Shown: positions 7,838-15,910 of the stretch, in pieces | Numbering within the stretch: position 1 is the first letter of the stretch | Layout: every line of letters begins with the position of its first letter | From: Nostoc sp. XA010 | GTDB taxonomy: Bacteria > Cyanobacteriota > Cyanobacteriia > Cyanobacteriales > Nostocaceae | NCBI RefSeq assembly: GCF_020829625.1 | Contig: NZ_JAIVFX010000042.1 | Coordinates: 1 to 39,889 of the forward strand | DNA: 39,889 bases | Direction: 5' to 3' | The notes under the pieces: generated by a model | Database searches by the model: none | What the model was told of the DNA's origin: nothing | The model's input: only the letters and a program-made list of their open reading frames with translations | Made by a program: the position numbers and the translations under genes

Positions 7838-10129
7838 ATGTCCATGACCACGATCGCCCCTGAACAGGTTAACAGCATCGTTTGGAATCAGCATAACGAT
7901 CCGTTTGAAATACTAGGTTCTCATGCCATAGAACAAGACGGCAAAACTGTCTGGGCTGTGCGGGCCTACCTACCAAATGCAAGTGCAGCATGGGTAGTTC
8001 TTCCTGAACAACGGAAGGAATACCCAATGCAAACAGTGCATCATCCCCACTTTTTTGAATGCACGATTGACACTCCAGAACTGGCAAACTACCAGTTACG
8101 GATTAAAGAAGGGGAACATGAGCGTGTCACTTATGACCCTTACGCCTTCCCTTCTCCCAACTTGACAGACTTTGACTTGCATTTGTTTAGTGAAGGCAAC
8201 CATCATCGGATATACGAAAAACTGGGAGCGCACCCCACGCAAATAGGCGGCGTTAAAGGCGTTTATTTTGCAGTTTGGGCACCTAACGCTCGCAACGTTT
8301 CATTGTTGGGAGACTTCAACCTCTGGGATGGGCGTAAACACCAAATGCGTAAAGGTCGCACTGGAATTTGGGAATTGTTTATTCCTGAAATCGGTGTGGG
8401 AGAGCATTACAAATATGAAATCAAAAATTTTGAAGGACACATTTACGAAAAATCCGATCCCTACGGTTTCCAGCAAGAACCCCGCCCGAAAACCGCATCC
8501 ATTGTCACTGATTTAGATTCTTACAGTTGGGATGACAAAAGCTGGATGGAAAAGCGGCGTCACACTGACCCCCTCACCCAGCCCGTCTCAGTCTATGAAG
8601 TGCATTTAGGCTCTTGGTTACACGCTTCGAGTGCCGAACCGGCTAAACTGCCTAATGGTGAAACTGAACGCGTAGTTGTCGTTTCCGAACTGAAGCCCGG
8701 CGCACGCTTCCTTACTTACCGGGAACTAGCTGACCGACTCATTCCTTATGTTAAAGAATTAGGATACACCCATCTAGAATTACTACCCATTGCGGAGCAT
8801 CCCTTTGATGGCTCTTGGGGTTATCAAGTAACTGGGTACTATGCCCCCACCTCCCGTTTTGGCACCCCCGAAGATTTCATGTATTTTGTTGACAAATGTC
8901 ACCAAAATGATATAGGGGTAATTGTGGATTGGGTTCCTGGTCACTTTCCCAAAGATGGACATGGTTTAGCTTTCTTTGATGGTAGTCACCTGTACGAACA
9001 CGCTGACCCCCGCAAAGGCGAACACAAAGAATGGGGTACTTTGGTGTTCAACTATGGTCGCCATGAAGTTAGTAATTTCCTAGCAGCAAATGCCCTCTTC
9101 TGGTTTGACAAGTACCACATTGACGGGATTCGTGTTGATGCTGTTGCCTCAATGCTCTATAACGACTATTGCCGCGAACCAGGAGAATGGCTGCCCAACC
9201 AGTACGGCGGCAGAGAAAACTTAGAAGCCGCAGATTTTCTGCGTCAGGTAAATCACACCATCTTTAGCTATTTCCCCGGCATTCTCTCAATTGCGGAAGA
9301 ATCTACTTCCTGGCCAATGGTATCTTGGCCCACCTACACAGGCGGACTAGGCTTTAACTTGAAGTGGGATATGGGCTGGATGCACGATATGCTGGATTAC
9401 TTCAGCATGGACCCTTGGTTCCGCCAGTTCCACCAAAACAATATCACCTTTAGTATGTGGTACAACCACAGCGAGAACTTCATGCTGGCTCTGTCCCACG
9501 ATGAAGTGGTACATGGCAAGAGCAATATCATCGGCAAAATGCCGGGGGATACATGGCAGAAGTTAGCTAATATCCGTTGTTTATTTAGCTATATGTTTGC
9601 TCACCCAGGTAAAAAAACCATGTTTATGAGCATGGAGTTTGGGCAGTGGAGTGAGTGGAATGCTTGGGCAGATTTGGAGTGGCATTTATTGCAAGATGAA
9701 GCCCACCAACAATTAAAAACGTTTTTCCGGGAATTGAACCATCTCTACCGTTCTGAGCCAGTTTTGTACACCCAGGATTTTGCTGAACCTGGGTTTGAGT
9801 GGATTGACTGTAGCGATAACCGCCATAGTGTAGTTTCCTTCATTCGTCGCGATCGCGATTCTGATGATTTTGCGATCGTGGTTTGCAATTTTACACCGCA
9901 ACCTCATTCTCACTACCGTATCGGTGTACCGCAAAAGGGATTTTATACTGAGTTGTTCAATAGCGATGCGCGTCAGTATGGCGGCAGCAATATGGGAAAC
10001 TTAGGCGGTAAGTGGACGGATGATTGGTCTTTGCACAGTCGTCCTTATTCGCTGGATTTGTGTTTACCACCTTTAGGTGTGTTGATTCTCAAGTTGGATA
10101 AGAAGAAGACTGCTGAGGCATTGCAATAA
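7838..10129 (+). CDS. glgB: 1,4-alpha-glucan branching enzyme GlgB
   Basis: Glycogen branching enzyme (EC 2.4.1.18, GH13): cuts alpha-1,4 chains and re-attaches them through alpha-1,6 bonds, shaping cyanobacterial glycogen in the cytoplasm. 763 residues, the usual cyanobacterial length, with an N-terminal extra domain (about 1-110), a CBM48 carbohydrate module (about 115-220), the TIM barrel and a C-terminal beta domain. Catalytic residues are in place: nucleophile D434 (DGIRVDA), acid/base E487 (IAEEST) and D555 (SHDEVVHGK); their spacings of 53 and 121 equal those of E. coli GlgB (405, 458, 526). ATG 7838 and ATG 7844 are both possible starts; neither has a perfect ribosome binding site. 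A GC-rich hairpin follows the stop codon by 7 bases. Confidence 0.97.
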   Translation: MSMTTIAPEQVNSIVWNQHNDPFEILGSHAIEQDGKTVWAVRAYLPNASAAWVVLPEQRKEYPMQTVHHPHFFECTIDTPELANYQLRIKEGEHERVTYDPYAFPSPNLTDFDLHLFSEGNHHRIYEKLGAHPTQIGGVKGVYFAVWAPNARNVSLLGDFNLWDGRKHQMRKGRTGIWELFIPEIGVGEHYKYEIKNFEGHIYEKSDPYGFQQEPRPKTASIVTDLDSYSWDDKSWMEKRRHTDPLTQPVSVYEVHLGSWLHASSAEPAKLPNGETERVVVVSELKPGARFLTYRELADRLIPYVKELGYTHLELLPIAEHPFDGSWGYQVTGYYAPTSRFGTPEDFMYFVDKCHQNDIGVIVDWVPGHFPKDGHGLAFFDGSHLYEHADPRKGEHKEWGTLVFNYGRHEVSNFLAANALFWFDKYHIDGIRVDAVASMLYNDYCREPGEWLPNQYGGRENLEAADFLRQVNHTIFSYFPGILSIAEESTSWPMVSWPTYTGGLGFNLKWDMGWMHDMLDYFSMDPWFRQFHQNNITFSMWYNHSENFMLALSHDEVVHGKSNIIGKMPGDTWQKLANIRCLFSYMFAHPGKKTMFMSMEFGQWSEWNAWADLEWHLLQDEAHQQLKTFFRELNHLYRSEPVLYTQDFAEPGFEWIDCSDNRHSVVSFIRRDRDSDDFAIVVCNFTPQPHSHYRIGVPQKGFYTELFNSDARQYGGSNMGNLGGKWTDDWSLHSRPYSLDLCLPPLGVLILKLDKKKTAEALQ

Positions 10130-10136
10130 CAATTAA

Positions 10137-10157
10137 GGGTGGGCGTCTAGCCCGCCC
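10137..10157 (+). terminator. glgB downstream hairpin
   Basis: GGGTGGGC (10137-10144) pairs with GCCCGCCC (10150-10157) through a 5-base loop, with one G-T pair. It starts 7 bases after the glgB stop. There is no good T-run, so it may end transcription weakly or protect the mRNA 3' end. Confidence 0.5.
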
Positions 10158-10424
10158 AAGAGTAATCAAAACTTTACCCACATATCCACAGCATCGCTGC
10201 ACCCTTAGAGCGTGGCCTATTTACTAAAAGCGTGAATGACTATCGCGCAACATCTATTTTTAAACTAGCGATCGCTCTGCATTTACCCGTGGAATTATAT
10301 CTAGCACTCAGCATCAGCGCAATACTGAAGGCTGACAGTAGCTGTTTACTAGGTAATAATAAGTCCATCTGTAGATAGATGCACTCTGTATGATATCTTG
10401 CCCCAATTCCTCTTGCCACAATCT
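10158..10424. other. intergenic, no gene seen
   Basis: Between the glgB hairpin and the WD40 scrap I find one HIP1 site (near 10267) and short open frames without family resemblance. The in-frame stop at 10359-10361 limits any leftward extension of the WD40 remnant. Confidence 0.4.
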
Positions 10425-10532
10425 TTTGCTGGACATGCAGATTTAGTTTATGCCGTTGCTATTAGTCCAGATGGACAGACTCTGGTAAGTGGCAGTAAGG
10501 ATAATACTATTAAAATGTGGCGTGTACCATAG
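10425..10532 (+). pseudogene. WD40 repeat remnant
   Basis: The frame reads FAGHADLVYAVAISPDGQTL then VSGSKDNTIKMWRVP and a stop: one textbook WD40 blade (GH...V..V..SPDG..L.SGS.D.TIK.W). It is the last repeat of a beta-propeller protein with nothing of the other blades around it, so it is a truncated leftover of a larger WD40 gene. Such genes are numerous and recombinogenic in Nostoc-like genomes. Confidence 0.8.
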
Positions 10533-10644
10533 ATTTACTGTATCTTCCTTATTTAAATGTTATGTATGCAGCATAACCCGCATTTTTAGCGATCGCCTAC
10601 AATCCTGAGAAGGAAACTTAAAAGAATTGTTTTCGCATTAAACA

Positions 10645-10735
10645 AGTGTATTCGGGTGCGTTGGAGGAGTCGTGCAGAACTTTCTGGAGATGTTGGGGAA
10701 GCTGAACAAGGTTGACTTGGAGGATTTGCTAGTTA
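10645..10735 (+). repeat. decayed copy (a) of a small helical-protein sequence
   Basis: This DNA aligns by eye with 27301-27432 (V-Y-S-S-S-L-E-E-S-V-Q-R-F-L-E-S-L-L-K-L-N): it reads VYSGALEES and then loses the frame through one missing G after GAGTC. It continues with matching DNA (TTGGGGAAGCTGAACAAGG). It is a broken copy of the gene seen complete at 27172-27432. Confidence 0.55.
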
Positions 10736-10812
10736 TATCACTTGATAGGTACATAAAGTTTTATCTTTATTTACGGTGAAGTTTGATAGCAACCACTGTG
10801 AGGTACAGCCAA

Positions 10813-11313
10813 ATGACAATTATACGATTGTGGCGATTCATCACAATTATGCTGGCTTCATTGAGCCTAAGCTTGTCTATGGCGCATTTGCTGGAATTAC
10901 CACGCAGAATACAATTTGATCAACAACTCTGGGTGAGAGTCACAGTATTTGAAAATATTTATCGTTATTTTGGCTCAGTTGGTGCAGCCTTTGAAATAGG
11001 CTCTGTTGGTGCAGCGATTGTGTTAGCGTTCTTCGTCCGTAAACGTGGTGCAACATTTTATTGGACGTTGAGCGCAACGATTGCTTTGGTGCTGGCTCTT
11101 GTTAGTTGGATTATGTTTGTTGCCCCCATGAATGCTGAATTTGCAACGTGGCTGACTAATCCTGTGCCACCAAACTGGACAAGATATCGTAACCAATGGG
11201 AATATACACACGCAGTAAATGCTTTTATCAAAATAATTGGGTTCAGTTTACTTGTAATTTCTGTGCTGGTTGAAACACCGAAACGAAAAGCTACTCATTC
11301 TAATGAATTGTGA
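10813..11313 (+). CDS. DUF1772-like membrane protein
   Basis: A 166-residue integral membrane protein with four predicted helices: about 5-22, 55-75 (SVGAAFEIGSVGAAIVLAFF), 80-103 (FYWTLSATIALVLALVSWI) and 140-157. The phrases MAHLLELPRR, MFVAPMNAEFATW and RNQWEYTHAVNAFIKIIGF are hallmarks of the DUF1772/anthrone-oxygenase-like family, whose bacterial members have no settled function. I choose ATG 10813, with GAGG 9 bases upstream; an in-frame TTG at 10783 would add ten residues but has no ribosome binding site. The gene stands between repeat debris on both sides. Confidence 0.75.
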   Translation: MTIIRLWRFITIMLASLSLSLSMAHLLELPRRIQFDQQLWVRVTVFENIYRYFGSVGAAFEIGSVGAAIVLAFFVRKRGATFYWTLSATIALVLALVSWIMFVAPMNAEFATWLTNPVPPNWTRYRNQWEYTHAVNAFIKIIGFSLLVISVLVETPKRKATHSNEL

Positions 11314-11385
11314 TGCTGGTTCAGGTTGGCGATTATCTGAATTTCAACTACTTGCTATGGTAATGTCAACAGATGCAAGAAATCT

Positions 11386-11414
11386 GCGATGCCTGCGGCG
11401 GGCTGCGCCTACGC
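11386..11414. repeat. 29-bp small dispersed repeat, intergenic copy
   Basis: The 29 bases starting GCGATGCCTGCGGCGGGCT and ending CGCCTACGC are the same, except one base, as those at 16625-16653 and (inverted) 20299-20327 inside two transposase genes. Here the copy lies in non-coding DNA just upstream of a gene remnant. It belongs to the small dispersed repeats known from Nostoc-type genomes. Confidence 0.75.
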
Positions 11415-11420
11415 ATTACA

Positions 11421-11552
11421 CGAGTGTATTCCAGTTTGCTAGAAGAATCGGTGCAGAAGTTTTTAGAGATGCTGGGGAAGCCCAAGCGTGCTTATTTGAC
11501 AGCTTTGGAAGAAAAAATGCTAAGTCTTCTGGATTTGGAAATCGTACCATAA
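11421..11552 (+). pseudogene. truncated copy (b) of the small helical protein
   Basis: The frame reads RVYSSLLEESVQKFLEMLGK then PKRAYLTALEEKMLSLLDLE and stops at 11550-11552. It matches the C-terminal half of the protein at 27172-27432 at most positions, and even the bases after the stop (TAATGCAACAA) are shared with that copy. The N-terminal half is missing, replaced by the 29-bp dispersed repeat. No start codon is evident. Confidence 0.6.
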
Positions 11553-11667
11553 TGCAACAATGCTGTAAGTGATTAATTGTGGGATTCAAGGGATTTTAAT
11601 TTGTATAATTTGGACTTGTGCTTAACTTCTGTCAGGACGGTCAGAAACTTAGAATAACGAAAAGTTC

Positions 11668-12138
11668 ATGAAAACAAATGCTGCTCGATTACTTGATAAA
11701 CTAAGTATTCCCTACAAAATTCTTAGCTATGAAGTAGATCCTGATGATTTGGCTGCTGAAAGTACAGCACACAAAGTTGGTCTTCCTCCAGAGCAAGTTT
11801 TTAAAACTTTAGTAGTCAGAGGTGACACAACAGGTATCTGTTTTGCTGTTGTGCCGGGAAATGCTCAGTTAGACTTAAAAGCCTTGGCGCGGATTTCAGG
11901 AAACCGCAAGGTTGAGACAGTTGCTCTGAAAGAAGTTCAGCCACTAACAGGATACATCCGTGGCGGTGTGACAGCTTTAGCCAGCAAAAAAGACTATCCA
12001 GTTTACCTTGATGAAACGGCAACTTTATTTGAGCTGATCACTGTTTCTGGTGGAATGCGAGGTATGCTGCTTCTGCTATCCCCATCTGATTATTTACGTG
12101 CCGTCAAAGGGATTTTGGGGGTAATTGTACAAAATTAG
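11668..12138 (+). CDS. ybaK: YbaK/EbsC-type aminoacyl-tRNA deacylase
   Basis: 156 residues, full length for YbaK. The family removes wrongly attached amino acids, classically Cys from tRNA(Pro), in trans to prolyl-tRNA synthetase, in the cytosol. Family features seen: N-terminal KTNAARLLDKLSIPYKIL, the VFKTLVV strand with the lysine implicated in substrate binding, the FAVVPGNAQLDLKALA segment, and the TGYIRGGVTALASKK signature (G-Y-x-x-G-G-x-x-x-x-x-x-K) near residues 93-108. Single gene, plus strand; ATG 11668 follows GAATAACGAAAAGTTC without a strong ribosome binding site. The exact tRNA specificity cannot be read from sequence. Confidence 0.92.
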   Translation: MKTNAARLLDKLSIPYKILSYEVDPDDLAAESTAHKVGLPPEQVFKTLVVRGDTTGICFAVVPGNAQLDLKALARISGNRKVETVALKEVQPLTGYIRGGVTALASKKDYPVYLDETATLFELITVSGGMRGMLLLLSPSDYLRAVKGILGVIVQN

Positions 12139-12338
12139 TACAGGAATAAGGGACTTCCATAAAATAAAATATACAGTCGCTAATAATAATCATTGTTATT
12201 GGATGTCTGCAACCAGTTGATTACGCTCGTCCACTCCTCCCTAACCAAGCCATTTCAAAAATTTCCTGCGGCTGATTATCAAGGGAGTAGAGTTATTTAA
12301 TTCAACAAAACTTGGCTGATGAATTGGTGGTTGAATCA

Positions 12339-12575
12339 CTATTCCGAGCTTTTATAATCCTTCAGCCACCAATAATGTTTTTTCTGCCTTTGGAGTGAGC
12401 GACTAAACTCATCTGACACTTTCATTGCCAGTACAGATTGTCTTGTCATAAAACCTAGAAAAATATAATCTCGTAATAGACTATCTTTAGAAACTTGTTT
12501 AGATAATAAAGAACGTATTGAATTAGCTAATTTTAATAGAGGACTATGAGCTTGTCTTGCTATTTCTAATTGCAA
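12339..12575 (-). CDS. hypothetical fragment, unrecognised
   Basis: A 78-codon frame starting at TTG 12575 and open further upstream without an ATG (through about 12640). The product is helical and basic, with KLANSIRSLLSKQ, RDYIFLGFMTRQS and RQKKHYWWLKDY. I recognise no family. The lack of a start, the low-complexity surroundings and the abutting transposase scrap on the other strand suggest a 3' fragment of a lost gene rather than a working one. Confidence 0.3.
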   Translation of the reverse strand: MQLEIARQAHSPLLKLANSIRSLLSKQVSKDSLLRDYIFLGFMTRQSVLAMKVSDEFSRSLQRQKKHYWWLKDYKSSE

Positions 12576-12626
12576 TTTACTTACAGAACCTTGAACAGCC
12601 GTATCTAATAAAGCTTGAAGTGCAGT

Positions 12627-12779
12627 ATGAGTAAATATGAATGGTTGCAGCAGTTTTCAGCTTTACCAGAAGGTATTCCAAGTGCAGATAGATTTCGGCG
12701 AGTATTTGAACGGATTGACCCAAAAGTATTTGAGCCTTGTAACCTGGGGCAAGCTATCCGTCTACATTTGAGCAGGTAA
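12627..12779 (+). pseudogene. ISAs1-family transposase N-terminal scrap
   Basis: The frame from ATG 12627 reads MSKYEWLQQFSALPEGIPSA then DRFRRVFERIDPKVFE, which fits the N-terminal part of ISAs1/H-repeat transposases (EWL..F..LP.GIPS.DTF.RVF..IDP..F). After that it turns into unrelated sequence and stops at 12777. Only about 36 of some 380 residues remain, so it is a relic. Confidence 0.7.
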
Positions 12780-12856
12780 TCTCTATCTCCTCTTATAACT
12801 TTATTTTAGAAGCTCTTTTCTATGCAGCTTCATATTAAATTGGTATAAGAAGAATA

Positions 12857-12949
12857 GTAGGTTGGGTTGACCGTAAGCGAAACCCAACAAAGCCTTGATA
12901 ATGTTGGGTTACCCTGGGGGATCTTGCTACGTTCCTCAACCCAACCTAC
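12857..12949. repeat. palindromic GTAGGTTGGGTTG element
   Basis: GTAGGTTGGGTTG (12857-12869) and CAACCCAACCTAC (12937-12949) are perfect 13-base inverted ends, and inside them AACCCAACA and TGTTGGGTT form a second palindrome. This 93-bp non-coding foldback is a known type of dispersed element in many cyanobacteria. I see no clear target duplication. Confidence 0.7.
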
Positions 12950-13086
12950 GCCAGTTTTAGTTTTTAGCATGAACCCAAGCGTATTGGCTCATAAATGCGT
13001 TGCGCCTTTAGCATTTAGGCGCTATCAATCTTCTCCAATGAACGAATCCCAAACCTAATTGGGAGTTGAAAATATACAAAACCAAA

Positions 13087-13175
13087 GCGTTGCTGAATCA
13101 GGGAATGATTATGATCTATTTGAAAGGAAATTTCAATGCTTGCAACCTCAAATTCATCGTGCATTTATGCAACGC
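13087..13175. repeat. possible small inverted-repeat element
   Basis: GCGTTGCTGAAT near the left and ATTTATGCAACGC at the right form imperfect inverted ends about 89 bp apart, similar to ends of Nostoc insertion sequences. The interior is non-coding. No target duplication is obvious, so this is a tentative MITE or IS relic. Confidence 0.3.
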
Positions 13176-13215
13176 CAAAGCCAAAAGTATTGAAACAAAA
13201 GGGCGGGACGCGTTC

Positions 13216-13410
13216 TTAGTTCTTAGCTAACTCCCTAACCTCAAGTAGTTCTCGCTTTAAAAGCAGCGTCCCTAATTCTTTGCGTCGGCCCTTTGAGTCA
13301 ATGAACGCAAACCGAGCCTGCGCTGCATATTGGCAAGGGTGACTGTAGCGCAGTTGCACCCCACGAAACTCGTAAAGCTTTCCTCTGATGAGTCTTTTTG
13401 GCTCAACCAT
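13216..13410 (-). CDS. small basic protein of unknown function
   Basis: 64 residues, with RGKLYEFRGVQLRYSHPC, AQARFAFIDSKGRRKELGTL and LLKRELLEVRELAKN: a compact beta-rich basic protein, no membrane segment. ATG 13410 is preceded by AAGGAAGG at about 9 bases, a good ribosome binding site, which argues that it is a real gene. Its start overlaps the stop of the broken upstream frame (13403-13648), as in a translationally coupled pair. I do not recognise the family. Confidence 0.6.
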   Translation of the reverse strand: MVEPKRLIRGKLYEFRGVQLRYSHPCQYAAQARFAFIDSKGRRKELGTLLLKRELLEVRELAKN

Positions 13411-13648
13411 GTATAGTGCCTTCCTTTTGTTGAGTGATTTGTTTTACTTCATCAATCGCTTCAATCAATTCTCCCAAAACATGAAAAGCATCTCCAATGT
13501 AGAGATAATTCGTAGTTGAGAAATAAAGAGAGGATTGAATTCGTCGATAATTGTGACTACTTTAAATAAGCCGTAGGGTACATTTTTGTAGAATCGCCCG
13601 AATCTCTGATGTTGTCAGTTCAATTTCTATTCTTATTCTCCTGATCAT
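13403..13648 (-). pseudogene. broken small gene overlapping the next start
   Basis: From ATG 13648 the frame reads MIRRIRIEIELTTSEIRAIL, then QKCTLRLI and a TAA, then continues open in the same frame (NYRRIQSSLYFSTTNYLYIG, DAFHVLGELIEAIDEVKQ) to a TGA at 13405-13403 that overlaps the ATG of the next gene. The first half also reads sensibly in another frame after the stop, so a single substitution or a small indel could be responsible. The overlap suggests the two were once a coupled pair. Family unknown. Confidence 0.4.
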
Positions 13649-13796
13649 TTATAAAAATTATCTCTGCTGATAGTAAGACTTTTTCCCAGCAAGGAAATAC
13701 CCAAGAAGGCGGAAAAAGTTACCAGAATAATTCCCAATACGGTTCATTTAAGCCCGGATTTTTCCCCTGCTCTATTCGCTGGCAGCGTTTATCTGC
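13649..13796. other. short gap downstream of cbiG-cobJ
   Basis: Nothing certain is visible here; no good hairpin with a T-run follows the cbiG-cobJ stop. Confidence 0.3.
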
Positions 13797-15521
13797 CTAC
13801 TGTTCGGTATAGCGACGCGGCGTATAAACCCAGATATTACCATCGCTGCGCTTGATGGTTCGGGTTTTTGTGGAACCAACGAGAATAATTGTCCGCATAT
13901 CAGCGCTTGTTGGTGCTAACTGGTCAAGTGTAATCACTTTCACCTTTTGTCCTGGTCTACCGAGATTCCGCGCCAACACTACTGGGGTATCCGGTGTTCT
14001 ATGTCGCAGCAAAATATTTCTCGCTTCTGGCAGTTGCCAGGTACGCTCTTTGGAAACAGGATTGTAGAAAGCAATTACAAAATCAGCCTCAGCAGCAGCA
14101 GCAATTCGTTGTTCGATCGCAGACCAAGGTTTCAAGATGTCAGACAGGGAAATAGCACAAAAGTCATGTCCAAGGGGCGCACCAATGGCTGCTGCTGCTG
14201 CCTGCATAGCTGAGATGCCTGGTGCTACATGAATGTCGATAGTGTCCCATTCAGATTTGGCATAGCGATCGCATACTTCAAAAACTGCTGCTGCCATTGC
14301 ATAGATACCGGGATCACCAGATGAAACTACAGCTACATATCGCCCAGTTGCGGCCAAATCAAGGGCCATTTTTGCCCGTGCTTCTTCTTCGCGGTTGTCG
14401 GACTCATGCCGTTGCTTGCCATCAGCTAGAGAACCAACTAAATCTAAATAAGTTTTATAACCCACTAGGTCAGTTGCCGACTTGAGTATTTCCCTCACTT
14501 CTGGAGACATCCATTGCGATCCACCAGGACCCGTGCCAATAATCGCTAACCGTCCGCGTGGTTGACCGATGGTGTTGGGGTCAATTGGTTGAGGGGCAAT
14601 GGCGATCGCTATGTGGGGAGATGAGGAAGATAAGGGAGACGTACCTGTAGCTGCGATTGCTACTGCTTGGGCGCAGCTATAACCTTGCGATAACAAACTT
14701 TCTAGCTGATTTGGGGTAAAAAAGCGGGCAGGCGCTCCCAAGGCGCTAGCTACGGCGTGGATTGCGGGATCAGCTGCGGTGGTGATGGGTGCAAATATTC
14801 CGGCGACTGATGCTTTTTCTAGTTTGGCATCAGCTAGTAGCTGCTGTACTAAAGCTACTGCATCATCAATGATGTCACTAATTGCGATCGCGATCGTTGC
14901 TGGGTGGTAGACAAGGCAGTTGGCTGTAGGAGCCACCAAACGTTCCGTAACTTGAATGGTCAAATCTCCCTGTGGATGTATGGGCAGTTTGCGATCGCTC
15001 AACCAAGGCGCTACTCCTTCTAACTTGACTTGTGCCCCAGCTAGCAAATCTGAGATAAATTTCTTAGCATCCTCTGGGTTTGCTAAATGGTATCCGGGGG
15101 GAGGAGATAACAGGGTTGTGCCCAAACGTAAATCGCCTGTGGTCGTAATTGCAGGTTTGACATCAAGCACTTCGGCAATGCGACGCGCCAAATCGTTTAC
15201 CCCACCAAGCCCGCCCAAGAGGGGGACAACAGCACTACCATCTTCAGCCACAGCTAGCACTGGTGGTTCCTGTTGTTTATCTGAGAGTACGGGGGCTAGC
15301 GTTCTAATCAAAATGCCGGCGGCACAAATGCCAATTAGCGGTGTTCCTTGGGCAAATAACTCGCGTAACGTCTCGCCAAAGTTAGTAAAGCTGACATCAA
15401 CTCCAGAAGTGCGGCCCGCTAGACCGTATAGTGTCGCCCCTGGTAGGACAGTGAGTATTTTGCGTGCTACTGTGACGCTATTTTGACCTAGTATTACAAT
15501 GGCGGGTGCAACGTTCATCAT
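13797..15521 (-). CDS. cobJ: CbiG-CobJ fusion, cobalamin biosynthesis
   Basis: A 574-residue bifunctional enzyme of corrin-ring synthesis. The first about 310 residues are CbiG-like (cobalt-precorrin-5A hydrolase): N-terminal part with GICAAGILIRTLAP and the LLGGLGGVNDLAR segment, then the C-terminal CbiG part with AGIFAPITTAADPAIHAVA. From about 325 to the end is a CobJ/CbiH precorrin-3B C17-methyltransferase: GRLAIIGTGPGG at the start, the VVSSGDPGIYAM loop, HVAPGISAMQAAAAAIGAPLGHDFCAISLSD and FYNPVSKERTWQL, all typical for this SAM-dependent family. CbiG-CobJ fusions are known in cyanobacteria. CbiG opens ring A's lactone after CobJ/CbiH contracts the ring, so adjacent steps are joined. 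No other cob gene is near, which is common in cyanobacteria where the pathway is scattered. ATG 15521 and 15518 are both possible starts. Confidence 0.93.
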   Translation of the reverse strand: MMNVAPAIVILGQNSVTVARKILTVLPGATLYGLAGRTSGVDVSFTNFGETLRELFAQGTPLIGICAAGILIRTLAPVLSDKQQEPPVLAVAEDGSAVVPLLGGLGGVNDLARRIAEVLDVKPAITTTGDLRLGTTLLSPPPGYHLANPEDAKKFISDLLAGAQVKLEGVAPWLSDRKLPIHPQGDLTIQVTERLVAPTANCLVYHPATIAIAISDIIDDAVALVQQLLADAKLEKASVAGIFAPITTAADPAIHAVASALGAPARFFTPNQLESLLSQGYSCAQAVAIAATGTSPLSSSSPHIAIAIAPQPIDPNTIGQPRGRLAIIGTGPGGSQWMSPEVREILKSATDLVGYKTYLDLVGSLADGKQRHESDNREEEARAKMALDLAATGRYVAVVSSGDPGIYAMAAAVFEVCDRYAKSEWDTIDIHVAPGISAMQAAAAAIGAPLGHDFCAISLSDILKPWSAIEQRIAAAAEADFVIAFYNPVSKERTWQLPEARNILLRHRTPDTPVVLARNLGRPGQKVKVITLDQLAPTSADMRTIILVGSTKTRTIKRSDGNIWVYTPRRYTEQ

Positions 15522-15787
15522 AAGTAGATATCTTGCAAAATCTGATATCCTTCAAATGAAACCACAGATTTAGACACACAGCTACTTCCCGTTTAGGAGT
15601 TTGGGGGATTTCAGAGTGCGATGTCTACGACAGGCTATGCCTACACATGTCCTGTATTCGTAGTAGTTTTCAAAAACCTATTTTGGGTTTATCCTATATT
15701 AGATTTTAAAATTTAACTGAGTTCACCAATATGTACTAACTCTTATCGAGATCGAATAAACCATCGCCAGAAAAAAGGCAAGCTAAA
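15522..15787. repeat. upstream region of cbiG-cobJ with a degenerate dispersed repeat
   Basis: At 15618-15646 the sequence GCGATGTCTACGACAGGCT followed by ATGCCTACAC is a diverged version of the 29-bp repeat at 11386. Similar pieces occur at 31941 and 33276. I looked for, and did not find, a cobalamin riboswitch B12 box. Confidence 0.4.
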
Positions 15788-15910
15788 GTGCCTAAATCAG
15801 TTTACAGCGAAGAGTACAATCGGTTTCGCCAGCTACTTATCGAAGCCCACAAAGCTGCCAAGCTCACTCAAGCAGACCAGTCCCAATCAAAACTTGGCAA
15901 ACCTAGTTGA
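15788..15910 (+). pseudogene. N-terminal scrap of an XRE-type regulator
   Basis: From GTG 15788 the frame reads VPKSVYSEEYNRFRQLLIEA then HKAAKLTQADQ, the standard beginning of small cyanobacterial helix-turn-helix (XRE) regulators (Y..EY..F..LL.EAR..AGLTQ..LA). After about 15880 it runs into the metX fragment on the other strand and ends at a chance stop. Only the first helix and the turn remain. Confidence 0.65.

Noticed and set aside
11270..11572. 100-codon plus-strand frame
   Set aside because: It joins the end of the DUF1772 gene to repeat DNA; the family signal is in a different frame.
14956..15486. 176-codon frame opposite cbiG-cobJ
   Set aside because: A shadow of a well-supported gene; Ser/Pro/Thr-rich with no domain.
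15522..15660. Cobalamin riboswitch ahead of cbiG-cobJ
   Set aside because: No B12-box-like conserved sequence was found; only a degenerate dispersed repeat.
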